6,363 nucleotides of DNA from JAFGSZ01 sp964492185 (GTDB lineage Bacteria; Bacteroidota; Bacteroidia; Bacteroidales; UBA10428), in contig CAZBJH010000153.1 of assembly GCA_964492185.1 (NCBI GenBank), forward strand, positions 1-6,363. The letters run 5' to 3'. Position numbers and translations under genes: made by a program. The notes beneath the pieces are model-generated. The model was not told where the DNA came from. It ran no database searches and saw only the letters and a program-made list of their open reading frames with translations. Each line of letters opens with the position of its first letter. Within the stretch, counting starts at the first letter, position 1. Below, in pieces: positions 1 through 6,242 of the stretch.

Positions 1-3
1 CTT

Positions 4-50
4 GTCCGAAAATTGCTCATTTACGACAAGTAAACTCAGTGTTTTCGGAC
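4..50. repeat. Nested palindrome at left edge
   Basis: A perfect 9-bp inverted repeat, GTCCGAAAA (4-12) and TTTTCGGAC (42-50), encloses a second perfect inverted repeat, TTTAC (20-24) and GTAAA (30-34), with a 5-nt loop. A competing pairing also exists: CTTGTC (1-6) is the reverse complement of GACAAG (25-30), and it excludes the other two stems. The element lies downstream of the leftward operon, next to the 34-nt repeat, and touches the window edge, so its outer limit is unknown. It could be a structured RNA tail, an unusual terminator or part of a dispersed palindromic repeat. No T-tract follows on either strand that would mark it as a classical intrinsic terminator. The palindromes are seen directly; any function is inference. 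Confidence 0.6.
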
Positions 51-57
51 CGCGCGA

Positions 58-108
58 GCCTTGCAAATGAAACTTTATGAACAGACACATGTACGGTTAA
101 ACATTTTG
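58..108 (-). repeat. Intergenic repeat, left copy
   Basis: Read on the minus strand, this contains CAAAATGTTTAA (108-97), a 5-nt spacer (96-92), CATGTGTCTGTTCATAA (91-75), a less conserved stretch and CAAGGC (63-58). The same blocks occur in the same order on the plus strand at 6121-6170. By eye 31 of 34 bases match across the first three blocks, with identical 5-nt spacing. The copy begins about 110 nt beyond the stop of the heptose adenylyltransferase gene and points the same way as that operon. No coding potential is evident. It may be a dispersed intergenic repeat or a conserved 3'-end element. Confidence 0.7.
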
Positions 109-128
109 ACTACTTTATTGACAGACAC
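73..128. repeat. 16-nt direct repeat, 40-nt period
   Basis: CTTTATGAACAGACAC (73-88) recurs as CTTTATTGACAGACAC (113-128), with 2 mismatches in 16 and a start-to-start distance of 40 nt. The first copy is part of the 34-nt repeat shared with the right side of the window; the second is an extra half-copy found only on the left. The second copy runs into a perfect 12-bp palindrome, CACTAATTAGTG (126-137). This could be a partial tandem duplication of the repeat or a pair of binding sites. Seen directly; role unknown. Confidence 0.6.
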
Positions 129-216
129 TAATTAGTGGTTTTTTTCCTAAAATACACGGGGAGCAATCGGGCAGATAACATTTCATGCCCCGGGTTGTTC
201 TTCAGGTTTGTCAAAA

Positions 217-705
217 TTACCTGGCTATTTTATTAATGATTGATGTGGTGGAATATCCCTTTACCATATCAATAGTAACTATTTTTCCCCCTGACGCTGT
301 AACAAGATCTCCTCCCGCGATCTCTTCAGGTTGGTATTCGCTGCCTTTAACCAAAATATGAGGTTTGATAGTTTCAATAAGAGCATATGGCGTTTCTTCA
401 TCAAAAAACGTAACCAGATCAACAAATTGCAAAGAAGCCAAAATATAAGCCCGTGATTGTTCATCCTGGTATGGTCTCTTGTTTCCTTTGATCTTTTTAA
501 CCGATGAATCGGTGTTCAATCCGATGATCAGGACATCTCCCAGATTAGCAGCTTTTGCGAGATATTCAATATGCCCCTTGTGGATGATGTCAAAGCATCC
601 ATTAGTGAATACCAGCTTATAGTTCTTGAAATTCCAGTACGCCAACTTCGGGCCTAAATCATCCCGGGAAATGATTTTGGATTTTACCGCGTTTAATTTA
701 TTCAT
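217..705 (-). CDS. rfaE2: D-glycero-beta-D-manno-heptose 1-phosphate adenylyltransferase (RfaE2/HldE C-terminal type)
   Basis: This 162-aa cytosolic nucleotidyltransferase should transfer AMP from ATP to heptose 1-phosphate, giving ADP-heptose for LPS core or other surface glycans. The family signature is clear: GCFDIIHKGH at residues 36-45 is the GxFDxxHxGH nucleotide-binding motif of the cytidylyltransferase superfamily. It is followed by LNTDSSVKKIKG (63-74), RPYQDEQSRAYIL (77-89), LVKGSEY (118-124) and GYSTTSII (150-157). All are typical of RfaE2 and argue against TagD-type glycerol-phosphate enzymes. Length matches the stand-alone form; the kinase domain found in fused E. coli HldE is absent, so a separate heptose-7-phosphate kinase is expected elsewhere. 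The ATG start has no Shine-Dalgarno sequence, as is usual in Bacteroidota. It lies 37 bp after panD on the same strand and is probably the last gene of the panC-panD operon. KGSEY differs slightly from the KGGDY I associate with the family. Confidence 0.92.
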   Translation of the reverse strand: MNKLNAVKSKIISRDDLGPKLAYWNFKNYKLVFTNGCFDIIHKGHIEYLAKAANLGDVLIIGLNTDSSVKKIKGNKRPYQDEQSRAYILASLQFVDLVTFFDEETPYALIETIKPHILVKGSEYQPEEIAGGDLVTASGGKIVTIDMVKGYSTTSIINKIAR

Positions 706-742
706 AATAGTGGTAAGAAATATGTTGAAGCAAAGATCACAT

Positions 743-1093
743 TCAAACTATTTTATTAGTATCAGTGTTGGGAAATACCAATGTAGGTTTGAATTCTTTA
801 GCATCCTTAAAATCAAGCAGGGCATAGGAAATTATTATGATCACATCTCCAACAACTGCTTTGCGGGCTGCAGGGCCATTCATACAAATAATGCCTGTGC
901 CTCTTTCTCCTTTGATCACGTATGTTTCAAGCCGTTCGCCGTTGTTTATATTCACGACCTGAACCTTCTCATTTTCAATGATGTTGGAGGCATCCATTAA
1001 ATCCTCATCAATGGTAATGCTCCCCACATACTGTAAATCGGCTTCTGTTACAGTTACCTTATGTATCTTCGATTTTACTACCTCAATAAACAT
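743..1093 (-). CDS. panD: Aspartate 1-decarboxylase (pyruvoyl-dependent) proenzyme
   Basis: A 116-aa proenzyme that decarboxylates L-aspartate to beta-alanine, the substrate PanC condenses with pantoate. The self-cleavage site is present as Gly24-Ser25 (context YVGSIT), giving a beta chain and a pyruvoyl-bearing alpha chain. With the ATG at 1093, numbering matches the E. coli enzyme at the active-site residues known for the family: Lys9, Arg54, Tyr58 and Asn72. This is the main reason to choose that ATG over the in-frame TTG at 1102, which would add only MFI before a second MFI. The GERLETYVI and NGPAARK segments are standard for the family. The stop is TGA. The gene starts 11 bp after panC ends and is almost certainly co-transcribed with it; rfaE2 follows after 37 bp. 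The protein acts as a cytosolic tetramer in the known family. Confidence 0.95.
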   Translation of the reverse strand: MFIEVVKSKIHKVTVTEADLQYVGSITIDEDLMDASNIIENEKVQVVNINNGERLETYVIKGERGTGIICMNGPAARKAVVGDVIIIISYALLDFKDAKEFKPTLVFPNTDTNKIV

Positions 1094-1104
1094 AATGAAC
1101 AAAT

Positions 1105-1950
1105 TTACGAAATAAAATTCACATTGTCTATTAATCTCACCATACCTGTTTTAACAGCAATGCAGCCAATTTTGTTTCTTTTATTGTCCCATAATTTTGC
1201 TTCGGACAGATCATCTTCGTTTACTATTTCAAAATATTCGGTTTGCATCAGGGGATCACTATTTATAGTACTGACAACAAACTCTTTCACTTCATCTAAA
1301 CTTTTAACCTCAGCCAGTTTCCGTGCTTTGTACAATGTTTGTGAAATAAGAGCCGCATGTTTTCTTTCTTCAGGACTCAATAATTTATTTCTGGAACTTA
1401 TAGCCAGTCCGTCAGGTTCGCGTACAACAGGGCAACCAATGATACGGACCGGCCGGCTTTCGCGTTTTACCAGTTCTTTTATAATTGCGAGCTGCTGGAA
1501 ATCCTTTAAGCCGAAATATACGCGATCGGCCGGAATAAGATCAAATAATTTACTTACGATCTGTGCTACACCATTGAAATGTCCCGGCCTGTGCTGTCCT
1601 TCCATGGTTTTTTCCAGTTGACCGAAATCAAAAATTCTTTTATCTTTTTCAGGATACATTTCTTTATCAGAGGGTACAAAGGCATAGTTACAACCATGCT
1701 TTTCAAGCATTCTCAGATCTTTGTCCAGGGGCCTGGGGTAATTTCGCAGATCCTCGGGATCATTAAACTGTGTAGGGTTCACAAATATACTGACAATAGA
1801 AATATCATTTTCATTTAATGACCTCTTGATCAAAGATATATGGCCTTCATGCAATGCGCCCATTGTAGGAACAAAACCTATGGTTTGTTTTTGCTGTTTG
1901 TGTTTTTCAACAACAGCCCTGATATCTGCTGCACTTTTAACAGTTTTCAT
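1105..1950 (-). CDS. panC: Pantothenate synthetase (pantoate--beta-alanine ligase)
   Basis: A 281-aa ligase that joins pantoate and beta-alanine with ATP through a pantoyl-adenylate intermediate, completing pantothenate synthesis for coenzyme A. Motifs in order: PTMGALHEGH (28-37, the HIGH-like ATP-binding signature), SIFVNPTQF (54-62), EGQHRPGHFNGV (117-128), GLKDFQQL (147-154) and REPDGLAISSRN (177-188, the KMSKS-like loop). The length is normal and the motif set complete. An in-frame upstream ATG at 2043 exists but would add 31 residues, reach across the divergent promoter region and overlap the gene on the other strand. Family proteins begin close to the MKTVKSAADI seen here, so the ATG at 1950 is chosen. 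It is the first gene of the leftward operon, with panD 11 bp downstream. A TATATTTG box lies 15 bp upstream of the start. Confidence 0.96.
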   Translation of the reverse strand: MKTVKSAADIRAVVEKHKQQKQTIGFVPTMGALHEGHISLIKRSLNENDISIVSIFVNPTQFNDPEDLRNYPRPLDKDLRMLEKHGCNYAFVPSDKEMYPEKDKRIFDFGQLEKTMEGQHRPGHFNGVAQIVSKLFDLIPADRVYFGLKDFQQLAIIKELVKRESRPVRIIGCPVVREPDGLAISSRNKLLSPEERKHAALISQTLYKARKLAEVKSLDEVKEFVVSTINSDPLMQTEYFEIVNEDDLSEAKLWDNKRNKIGCIAVKTGMVRLIDNVNFIS

Positions 1951-2030
1951 GGACAGAATTTCTACAAATATAAAAAAATGAATAATTTTTAGTAATTTTG
2001 CAGGGATTGTTATTAAATATATAGACTTCA
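1951..2030. promoter_or_regulatory. Divergent promoter region between panC and the GT5-like gene
   Basis: The 80-bp AT-rich gap is the only place where both operons can start. It holds two matches to the Bacteroidota -7 box TAnnTTTG. TAATTTTG at 1993-2000 on the plus strand lies 30 bp before the ATG at 2031. TATATTTG on the minus strand (1972 to 1965) lies 14 bp before the panC ATG and would leave a very short 5' leader of roughly 8 nt. Neither has a recognisable TTG -33 element at the usual 17-23 bp spacing. The two boxes are about 20 bp apart, so polymerase binding at one could interfere with the other. The boxes are seen directly; promoter activity is inferred. Confidence 0.6.
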
Positions 2031-2858
2031 ATGGAAGGTGCAAAGGTTCTATTTATCTCACAGGAGATCACTCCCTATTTGCCGGAAACAGAGATGTCGG
2101 TTATAGGGCGTAACTTACCGCAGGGGATACAGGAAAAGGGAAGGGAAATCAGGACATTCATGCCAAGGTATGGATGTGTAAATGAAAGAAGAAACCAGTT
2201 ACATGAAGTCATTCGTCTTTCCGGGATGAATCTGATCATTGATGATACGGATCATCCGCTGATCATAAAGGTTGCTTCTATTTCAGCAGCAAGAATGCAG
2301 GTTTATTTTATCGATAATGAAGAGTATTTTCACCGGAAAAATATTTTGCATGATCAGGACGGGAATGAATTTGATGACAATGACGAACGTGCTATTTTTT
2401 TCGCACGGGGGGTGTTGGAAACAGTAAAAAAGTTACAATGGTCGCCGGATATTGTTCATTGTCATGGCTGGTTCACAAGCCTGGTGCCACTTTATTTAAA
2501 GAAAATGTATAGTGACGATCCTTTGTTTATGGATTCAAGGGTGGTTTTGTCTTTATATGATAATGAATTTACCAGGCCATTGGATAAGTCTTTTAAGAAA
2601 AAATTGCAATGGGATGGTTTGGATGAAAAGGAACTTTCAGTTATTGAAAATCCGACTTATGAGAATTTTTGCAAACTGGCTATTGGCTTTTCTGACGGCA
2701 TAGCATTTGGTAGCAATAATATAAACAGTAAAGTTGAAGAATATATACGTAATAATGTAAATAAGCCTGTACTTGATTATCATCCTGAAGACACTTATAT
2801 AGATGCTTATTCTGATTTTTACGATACAATATTAAGCGAGGTTATAGATGGATCATAA
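2031..2858 (+). CDS. Short GT5-like protein: N-terminal starch/glycogen synthase domain only
   Basis: A 275-aa protein related to the N-terminal Rossmann domain of GT5 glycogen/starch synthases. Support comes from the N-terminal KVLFISQEITPYLPE (5-19), DNDERAIFFARGVLE (116-130) and PDIVHCHGWFTSLVPLYL (139-156), which match GlgA blocks of the form DNxxRF and PDVVHxHDW. Full GlgA is about 470-500 aa; the whole C-terminal nucleotide-sugar-binding domain is missing here. The KTGGL motif that carries the catalytic lysine near the GlgA N terminus is replaced by PETEMSV (18-24), and the HDW motif reads HGW. It is therefore unlikely to be a working glycogen synthase, although similar proteins are usually annotated as such. 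From memory, short versions beside panC are common in Bacteroidota, so this looks like a distinct conserved family, not a fresh pseudogene. No signal peptide is visible, so it is probably cytosolic. It heads the rightward operon and overlaps the next gene by 11 nt. Confidence 0.8.
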   Translation: MEGAKVLFISQEITPYLPETEMSVIGRNLPQGIQEKGREIRTFMPRYGCVNERRNQLHEVIRLSGMNLIIDDTDHPLIIKVASISAARMQVYFIDNEEYFHRKNILHDQDGNEFDDNDERAIFFARGVLETVKKLQWSPDIVHCHGWFTSLVPLYLKKMYSDDPLFMDSRVVLSLYDNEFTRPLDKSFKKKLQWDGLDEKELSVIENPTYENFCKLAIGFSDGIAFGSNNINSKVEEYIRNNVNKPVLDYHPEDTYIDAYSDFYDTILSEVIDGS

Positions 2859-4239
2859 GCTTTTTCACTCCCCGGTTTACAATATTGTTTTGAACATTTT
2901 CCGTGGTATTATATTTTTTTGTTTGATAATTCCTGTTTTGTTATCATGTGAACAGGATCCTGTTAAAGCAGGTGTCGAACTGCTGCCGGAAGGTGATCTT
3001 CTTACTGTCGGATATGTTGATTCTCTGACAGTGAATGCCTATACGGTTGAAAATAGTAGTGTTAATTCAGGGAATTTATCGGTAAGTCCGGTTGGTTGCT
3101 ATGTTGATCCGGTTTTCGGATTAACCAAAGGAGAGGTGATAACAGAATTCTTTCCTTCAGGAAAGTTGGAATTCGGTAGTAATCCGGTGACGGATTCTGT
3201 TATTTTTACATTCAACTTTTCCGGGTATTACGGGGATTCTTTATTTAATCCCCCGGTGACTATATATGAATATACAGATGATATAATTGATACCACTGCA
3301 AATTTTGATGTCAGCGGAAGATTCGATCCGGTTCCTGTAAGCATGGGTAGTGTCAGCAGACTGGCAGATACACTGGATATTTTCAGGATAAAAATGACTG
3401 ATGCTTTTGGTGATGCCCTGCTTAACAGATCATTTGAGCAGAACGGGGTTCACCGGGATACCTTGTATAAACAAGTGACCGACAGTATGTTCAAAAGCTA
3501 TTTTAAAGGTATTTATTTATCGGTTGATGATATAGCAACCGGCGGGGGTATTTATAATGTGAATCTTTCGGGTTCAGAAACCAGGATTACGATTTATTAT
3601 CATAATGATTCATCAGATGTTGAAAGTGCTGCATTTAATATGGTTTTGACGAACTCGGCCAATCAGTTGCTTGATAAGCGGCTTAGCCTTTACTCACATG
3701 ATTGGTCCATGTCGCGAATTAAGTACCTTGGTGATACGGAACATAAGGATACGGTAGCTTATTTACAGTCATTGGCGGGAACCAAGGTTCTTCTGAAGAT
3801 CCCCGGACTTGATGGTTTGAGGAGCGCGCTCGGCAATATTTCAGTCACACAGGCAGAATTGATTATTCCCTTCGACCCTCCTGAAAAGGAGGTGCTGATG
3901 TTATACCCTTTACCTCAAAAACTGGGTTTACGGGCAATATCAGGAGATGGTAAAGAAAAAATAATTCAGGATGATCCTTATTATATGGGCTCTGAAAATG
4001 CGCTCAAGTATTTTGGAGGATACCTGGATGAAGAAGATAACGAATACCGGTTTAATATTGGCAAATATCTGCAGGATTACTGGCAGGGTGATCAGCCTAA
4101 TGAAGGTATTTATCTTTTTATAGCGCAAAATACCATACCGGTTTATTATAATCTGGTGAATGCAGGCAGGGTTGTTATCAACAGTGGTATTCATTCAGAT
4201 CCGATAAGGTTGAACCTGTCATATACAGTCATTCCTTAA
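2848..4239 (+). CDS. DUF4270 family lipoprotein
   Basis: A 463-aa predicted lipoprotein. The N terminus has a hydrophobic segment (about residues 19-33) ending in the lipobox LLSC, with Cys34 as the lipidated residue. The mature protein begins Cys-Glu-Gln-Asp; acidic residues directly after the cysteine resemble the surface-export signals described for some Bacteroidota lipoproteins, so it may sit on the outer face of the outer membrane. LLPEGDLL (45-52) and GCYVDPVFGLTKG (83-95) fit DUF4270, a Bacteroidota family of unknown function. The rest alternates hydrophobic and polar stretches with many Asp, Ser and Thr residues and no further membrane segment, suggesting a beta-rich fold. The start ATG (2848) lies inside the last codons of the GT5-like gene, giving an 11-nt overlap and probable translational coupling. 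glmS follows after 13 bp. I can give no biochemical function. Confidence 0.85.
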   Translation: MDHKLFHSPVYNIVLNIFRGIIFFCLIIPVLLSCEQDPVKAGVELLPEGDLLTVGYVDSLTVNAYTVENSSVNSGNLSVSPVGCYVDPVFGLTKGEVITEFFPSGKLEFGSNPVTDSVIFTFNFSGYYGDSLFNPPVTIYEYTDDIIDTTANFDVSGRFDPVPVSMGSVSRLADTLDIFRIKMTDAFGDALLNRSFEQNGVHRDTLYKQVTDSMFKSYFKGIYLSVDDIATGGGIYNVNLSGSETRITIYYHNDSSDVESAAFNMVLTNSANQLLDKRLSLYSHDWSMSRIKYLGDTEHKDTVAYLQSLAGTKVLLKIPGLDGLRSALGNISVTQAELIIPFDPPEKEVLMLYPLPQKLGLRAISGDGKEKIIQDDPYYMGSENALKYFGGYLDEEDNEYRFNIGKYLQDYWQGDQPNEGIYLFIAQNTIPVYYNLVNAGRVVINSGIHSDPIRLNLSYTVIP

Positions 4240-4252
4240 AAAATATATAATT

Positions 4253-6088
4253 ATGTGTGGAATTGTAGGATATATTGGTGACCGGGAAGCTTATCCTATA
4301 CTGATAAACGGATTGAAGCGTCTGGAATACAGAGGTTACGATTCTGCAGGCATATCTGTGATGAACGGACAGGCTTCCATATATAAAAAGAAAGGAAAAG
4401 TAACTGACCTTGAAAAATATGTATCTGACAAGGATACAAAGGGGCATATTGGGATAGGGCATACCAGGTGGGCTACACACGGCATACCAAATGATGTCAA
4501 TGCACATCCCCATTCTTCTGAAAAAGGAAAATTTATTCTTATCCATAATGGCATAATTGAAAACTATTCGCGGTTGAGGGAAAAACTTGAGAACCGGGGA
4601 GTGACTTTTAAGACTGAGACGGATACCGAAGTTCTGGTTAATCTGATCGAATATATTTATCTTAAAGGGAAAGTAAGCGCCGAAATAGCAGTTCGGCTGG
4701 CACTTACCAAGGTCGTTGGTGCTTATGGCCTGGTGATCATATGCAGTGATGAACCGGATAAGCTTATAGCGGCCCGCAAAGGCAGCCCGCTGGTGATCGG
4801 GGTCGGGAATGAAGAGTACTTTATAGCTTCAGATGCTACACCTATTGTTGAATATACAAAGAGTGTGATCTATCTGAACGATGATGATGTCGCGATCATT
4901 AAAAAGGACGAGCTCATTCTAAAAACGGTTCGTAATGATCCCCAGGCTCCCCGTATCCAGCAGCTTGACCTGGATATCGGGGATATTGATAAAGGTGGGT
5001 ACGCGCATTTTATGCTAAAGGAGATATTTGAACAACCGCGTTCTATTCTTGACACGTTTCGCGGAAGAGTGACCAGTGATATGAAAGATCTGCGGTTGGG
5101 GGGCTTGTATGATGTTATGTACAAACTTATTAATGCCAAACGGATAATCATCATCGGATGCGGTACTTCATGGCATGCAGGATTGGTTGGAGAATATCTT
5201 TTTGAAGATATTGCACGGATATCGGTTGAAGTTGAATATGCTTCTGAGTTTAGATACCGGAATCCGATAATAAACAGTGATGACATTGTTATTGCTATCA
5301 GCCAGAGTGGAGAGACAGCAGATACTCTGGCAGCCATAAAAATGGCCCGCGGGGCAGGTGCACTTGTTTTGGGAATATGTAATGTTGTCGGTTCAAGCAT
5401 TCCCAGGGAAACCGATGCAGGTGTATATACTCACGCCGGCCCTGAAATAGGTGTTGCATCTACAAAAGCATTTACTGCACAGGTCACCGTACTGGCAATG
5501 ATGGCTATTTCTGTCGGCCATAAAAAAGGATTGATCTCCGATGATGAATTTGCAAAGATGGTAAAGGAACTTACAGAGATCCCGGCTAAGATTGAAAAGA
5601 TATTAGCATTAGACAAGGAATTTTCCAGGATAGCATCTTTGTATAAAGAAGCAAATAATTTTCTTTATCTTGGCAGGGGATATTTTTTTCCTGTTGCCCT
5701 TGAGGGTGCTCTAAAGCTTAAAGAAATATCATATATACATGCGGAAGGTTATCCTGCAGCCGAGATGAAACATGGTCCTATCGCACTGATTGACCGGAAT
5801 ATGCCTGTGGTGGTCATTGCCACAAAGGATCCTTCTTATGAAAAGATTGTAAGCAATATTCAGGAAGTAAAGGCAAGAAACGGGATCGTAATTGCCGTTG
5901 TAACTGAAGGGGATACCGTGATCAGAAAACTTGCTGATCATGTACTGGAGGTTCCCGGCACAAACATTGTATTCTCATCCCTGCTCGCGGTAATACCCCT
6001 GCAATTACTTTCCTATCACATTGCCGTGATGAGGGGATGTAATGTCGATCAGCCACGAAACCTGGCAAAATCAGTAACAGTAGAATAA
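4253..6088 (+). CDS. glmS: Glutamine--fructose-6-phosphate aminotransferase (isomerizing)
   Basis: A 611-aa enzyme making glucosamine-6-phosphate from fructose-6-phosphate and glutamine, the first step towards UDP-GlcNAc for peptidoglycan and lipid A. The N-terminal class II glutaminase domain starts MCGIVGYIG, with Cys2 exposed as the nucleophile once Met is removed. HTRWATHG (70-77) and HNGIIENY (98-105) bind glutamine. Two SIS isomerase domains follow: GCGTSWHAG (302-310), SQSGETADT (350-358) and GVASTKAFTAQ (400-410) in the first; LGRGYFFPVALEGALKLKE (473-491) and EMKHGPIAL (504-512) in the second. Glu491, His507 and Lys606 correspond to E. coli Glu488, His504 and Lys603. The C-terminal DQPRNLAKSVTVE (599-611) is the canonical tail. 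The gene is complete and ordinary in length. It starts 13 bp after the DUF4270 stop with no clear Shine-Dalgarno sequence and no separate promoter box, so it is probably the last gene of the operon. Confidence 0.98.
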   Translation: MCGIVGYIGDREAYPILINGLKRLEYRGYDSAGISVMNGQASIYKKKGKVTDLEKYVSDKDTKGHIGIGHTRWATHGIPNDVNAHPHSSEKGKFILIHNGIIENYSRLREKLENRGVTFKTETDTEVLVNLIEYIYLKGKVSAEIAVRLALTKVVGAYGLVIICSDEPDKLIAARKGSPLVIGVGNEEYFIASDATPIVEYTKSVIYLNDDDVAIIKKDELILKTVRNDPQAPRIQQLDLDIGDIDKGGYAHFMLKEIFEQPRSILDTFRGRVTSDMKDLRLGGLYDVMYKLINAKRIIIIGCGTSWHAGLVGEYLFEDIARISVEVEYASEFRYRNPIINSDDIVIAISQSGETADTLAAIKMARGAGALVLGICNVVGSSIPRETDAGVYTHAGPEIGVASTKAFTAQVTVLAMMAISVGHKKGLISDDEFAKMVKELTEIPAKIEKILALDKEFSRIASLYKEANNFLYLGRGYFFPVALEGALKLKEISYIHAEGYPAAEMKHGPIALIDRNMPVVVIATKDPSYEKIVSNIQEVKARNGIVIAVVTEGDTVIRKLADHVLEVPGTNIVFSSLLAVIPLQLLSYHIAVMRGCNVDQPRNLAKSVTVE

Positions 6089-6120
6089 AAAATTCAGGAT
6101 ACTTTTGATTTTGGACTTGA

Positions 6121-6170
6121 CAAAATGTTTAAACGGTCATGTGTCTGTTCATAATGTTCGGGATCAAGGC
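6121..6170 (+). repeat. Intergenic repeat, right copy
   Basis: CAAAATGTTTAA (6121-6132), a 5-nt spacer (6133-6137), CATGTGTCTGTTCATAA (6138-6154) and CAAGGC (6165-6170) repeat the left element at 108-58, but on the opposite strand. It starts 32 nt after the glmS stop. Relative to transcription it has the same orientation as the left copy has to its own operon. Similarity continues weakly after the 34-nt core through a GC-rich stretch (6165-6176) and then ends; the nested palindrome beside the left copy has no counterpart here. Confidence 0.7.
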
Positions 6171-6180
6171 GCGTGAGGCT

Positions 6181-6242
6181 CTTATATAGAATAGCATTGT
6201 TATTATAAATTATTTATATATGCCTTCAAAGGGCTAATTGTT
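6181..6242. other. AT-rich spacer between the repeat and the palindrome series
   Basis: A non-coding stretch dominated by A and T, with a near-palindrome ATAAAT-T-ATTTAT at 6205-6217. I see no TAnnTTTG box on either strand and no open reading frame of note. With the palindrome series to its right it accounts for the end of the window. Confidence 0.5.

Noticed and set aside
126..147. Palindrome CACTAATTAGTG followed by a T7 run as a plus-strand terminator
   Set aside because: The stem is at most 4 bp with an AATT loop, and no plus-strand gene in the window ends near it. For the leftward operon the run is A-rich, not T-rich.
157..192. Possible hairpin downstream of rfaE2 (TGCCC 186-190 with GGGCA 169-173, or CGGGG 157-161 with CCCCG 188-192)
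   Set aside because: Both stems are only 5 bp with loops of 12 or more nt, they exclude each other, and no U-tract follows on the minus strand. This is too weak to call a terminator.
626..1000. Plus-strand open frame opposite rfaE2 and panD
   Set aside because: It is antisense to two confidently identified enzymes, has no recognisable domain and no promoter box; it is a shadow frame.
1094..1102. TTG start for panD three codons upstream
   Set aside because: It only duplicates MFI. The ATG at 1093 puts Lys9, Gly24-Ser25, Arg54, Tyr58 and Asn72 at the same numbers as in E. coli PanD.
1951..2043. Longer panC reading frame starting at the ATG at 2043
   Set aside because: The extra 31 residues are not typical of PanC, would cover both promoter boxes and would overlap the start of the plus-strand gene. 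The ATG at 1950 gives the family's normal N terminus.
4240..4252. glmS ribozyme or riboswitch upstream of glmS
   Set aside because: Only 13 bp separate glmS from the previous stop codon, leaving no room for the roughly 150-nt ribozyme, which is known mainly from Gram-positive bacteria.
4870..5400. 176-aa minus-strand open frame inside glmS
   Set aside because: It lies entirely within a highly conserved glmS coding region in the antisense direction and resembles no family I recognise.
58..6170. Composite transposon or invertible cassette bounded by the inverted 34-nt repeats
   Set aside because: No transposase, integrase or target-site duplication is visible, and the enclosed genes are core housekeeping genes. 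The repeats are better explained as 3'-end intergenic elements.
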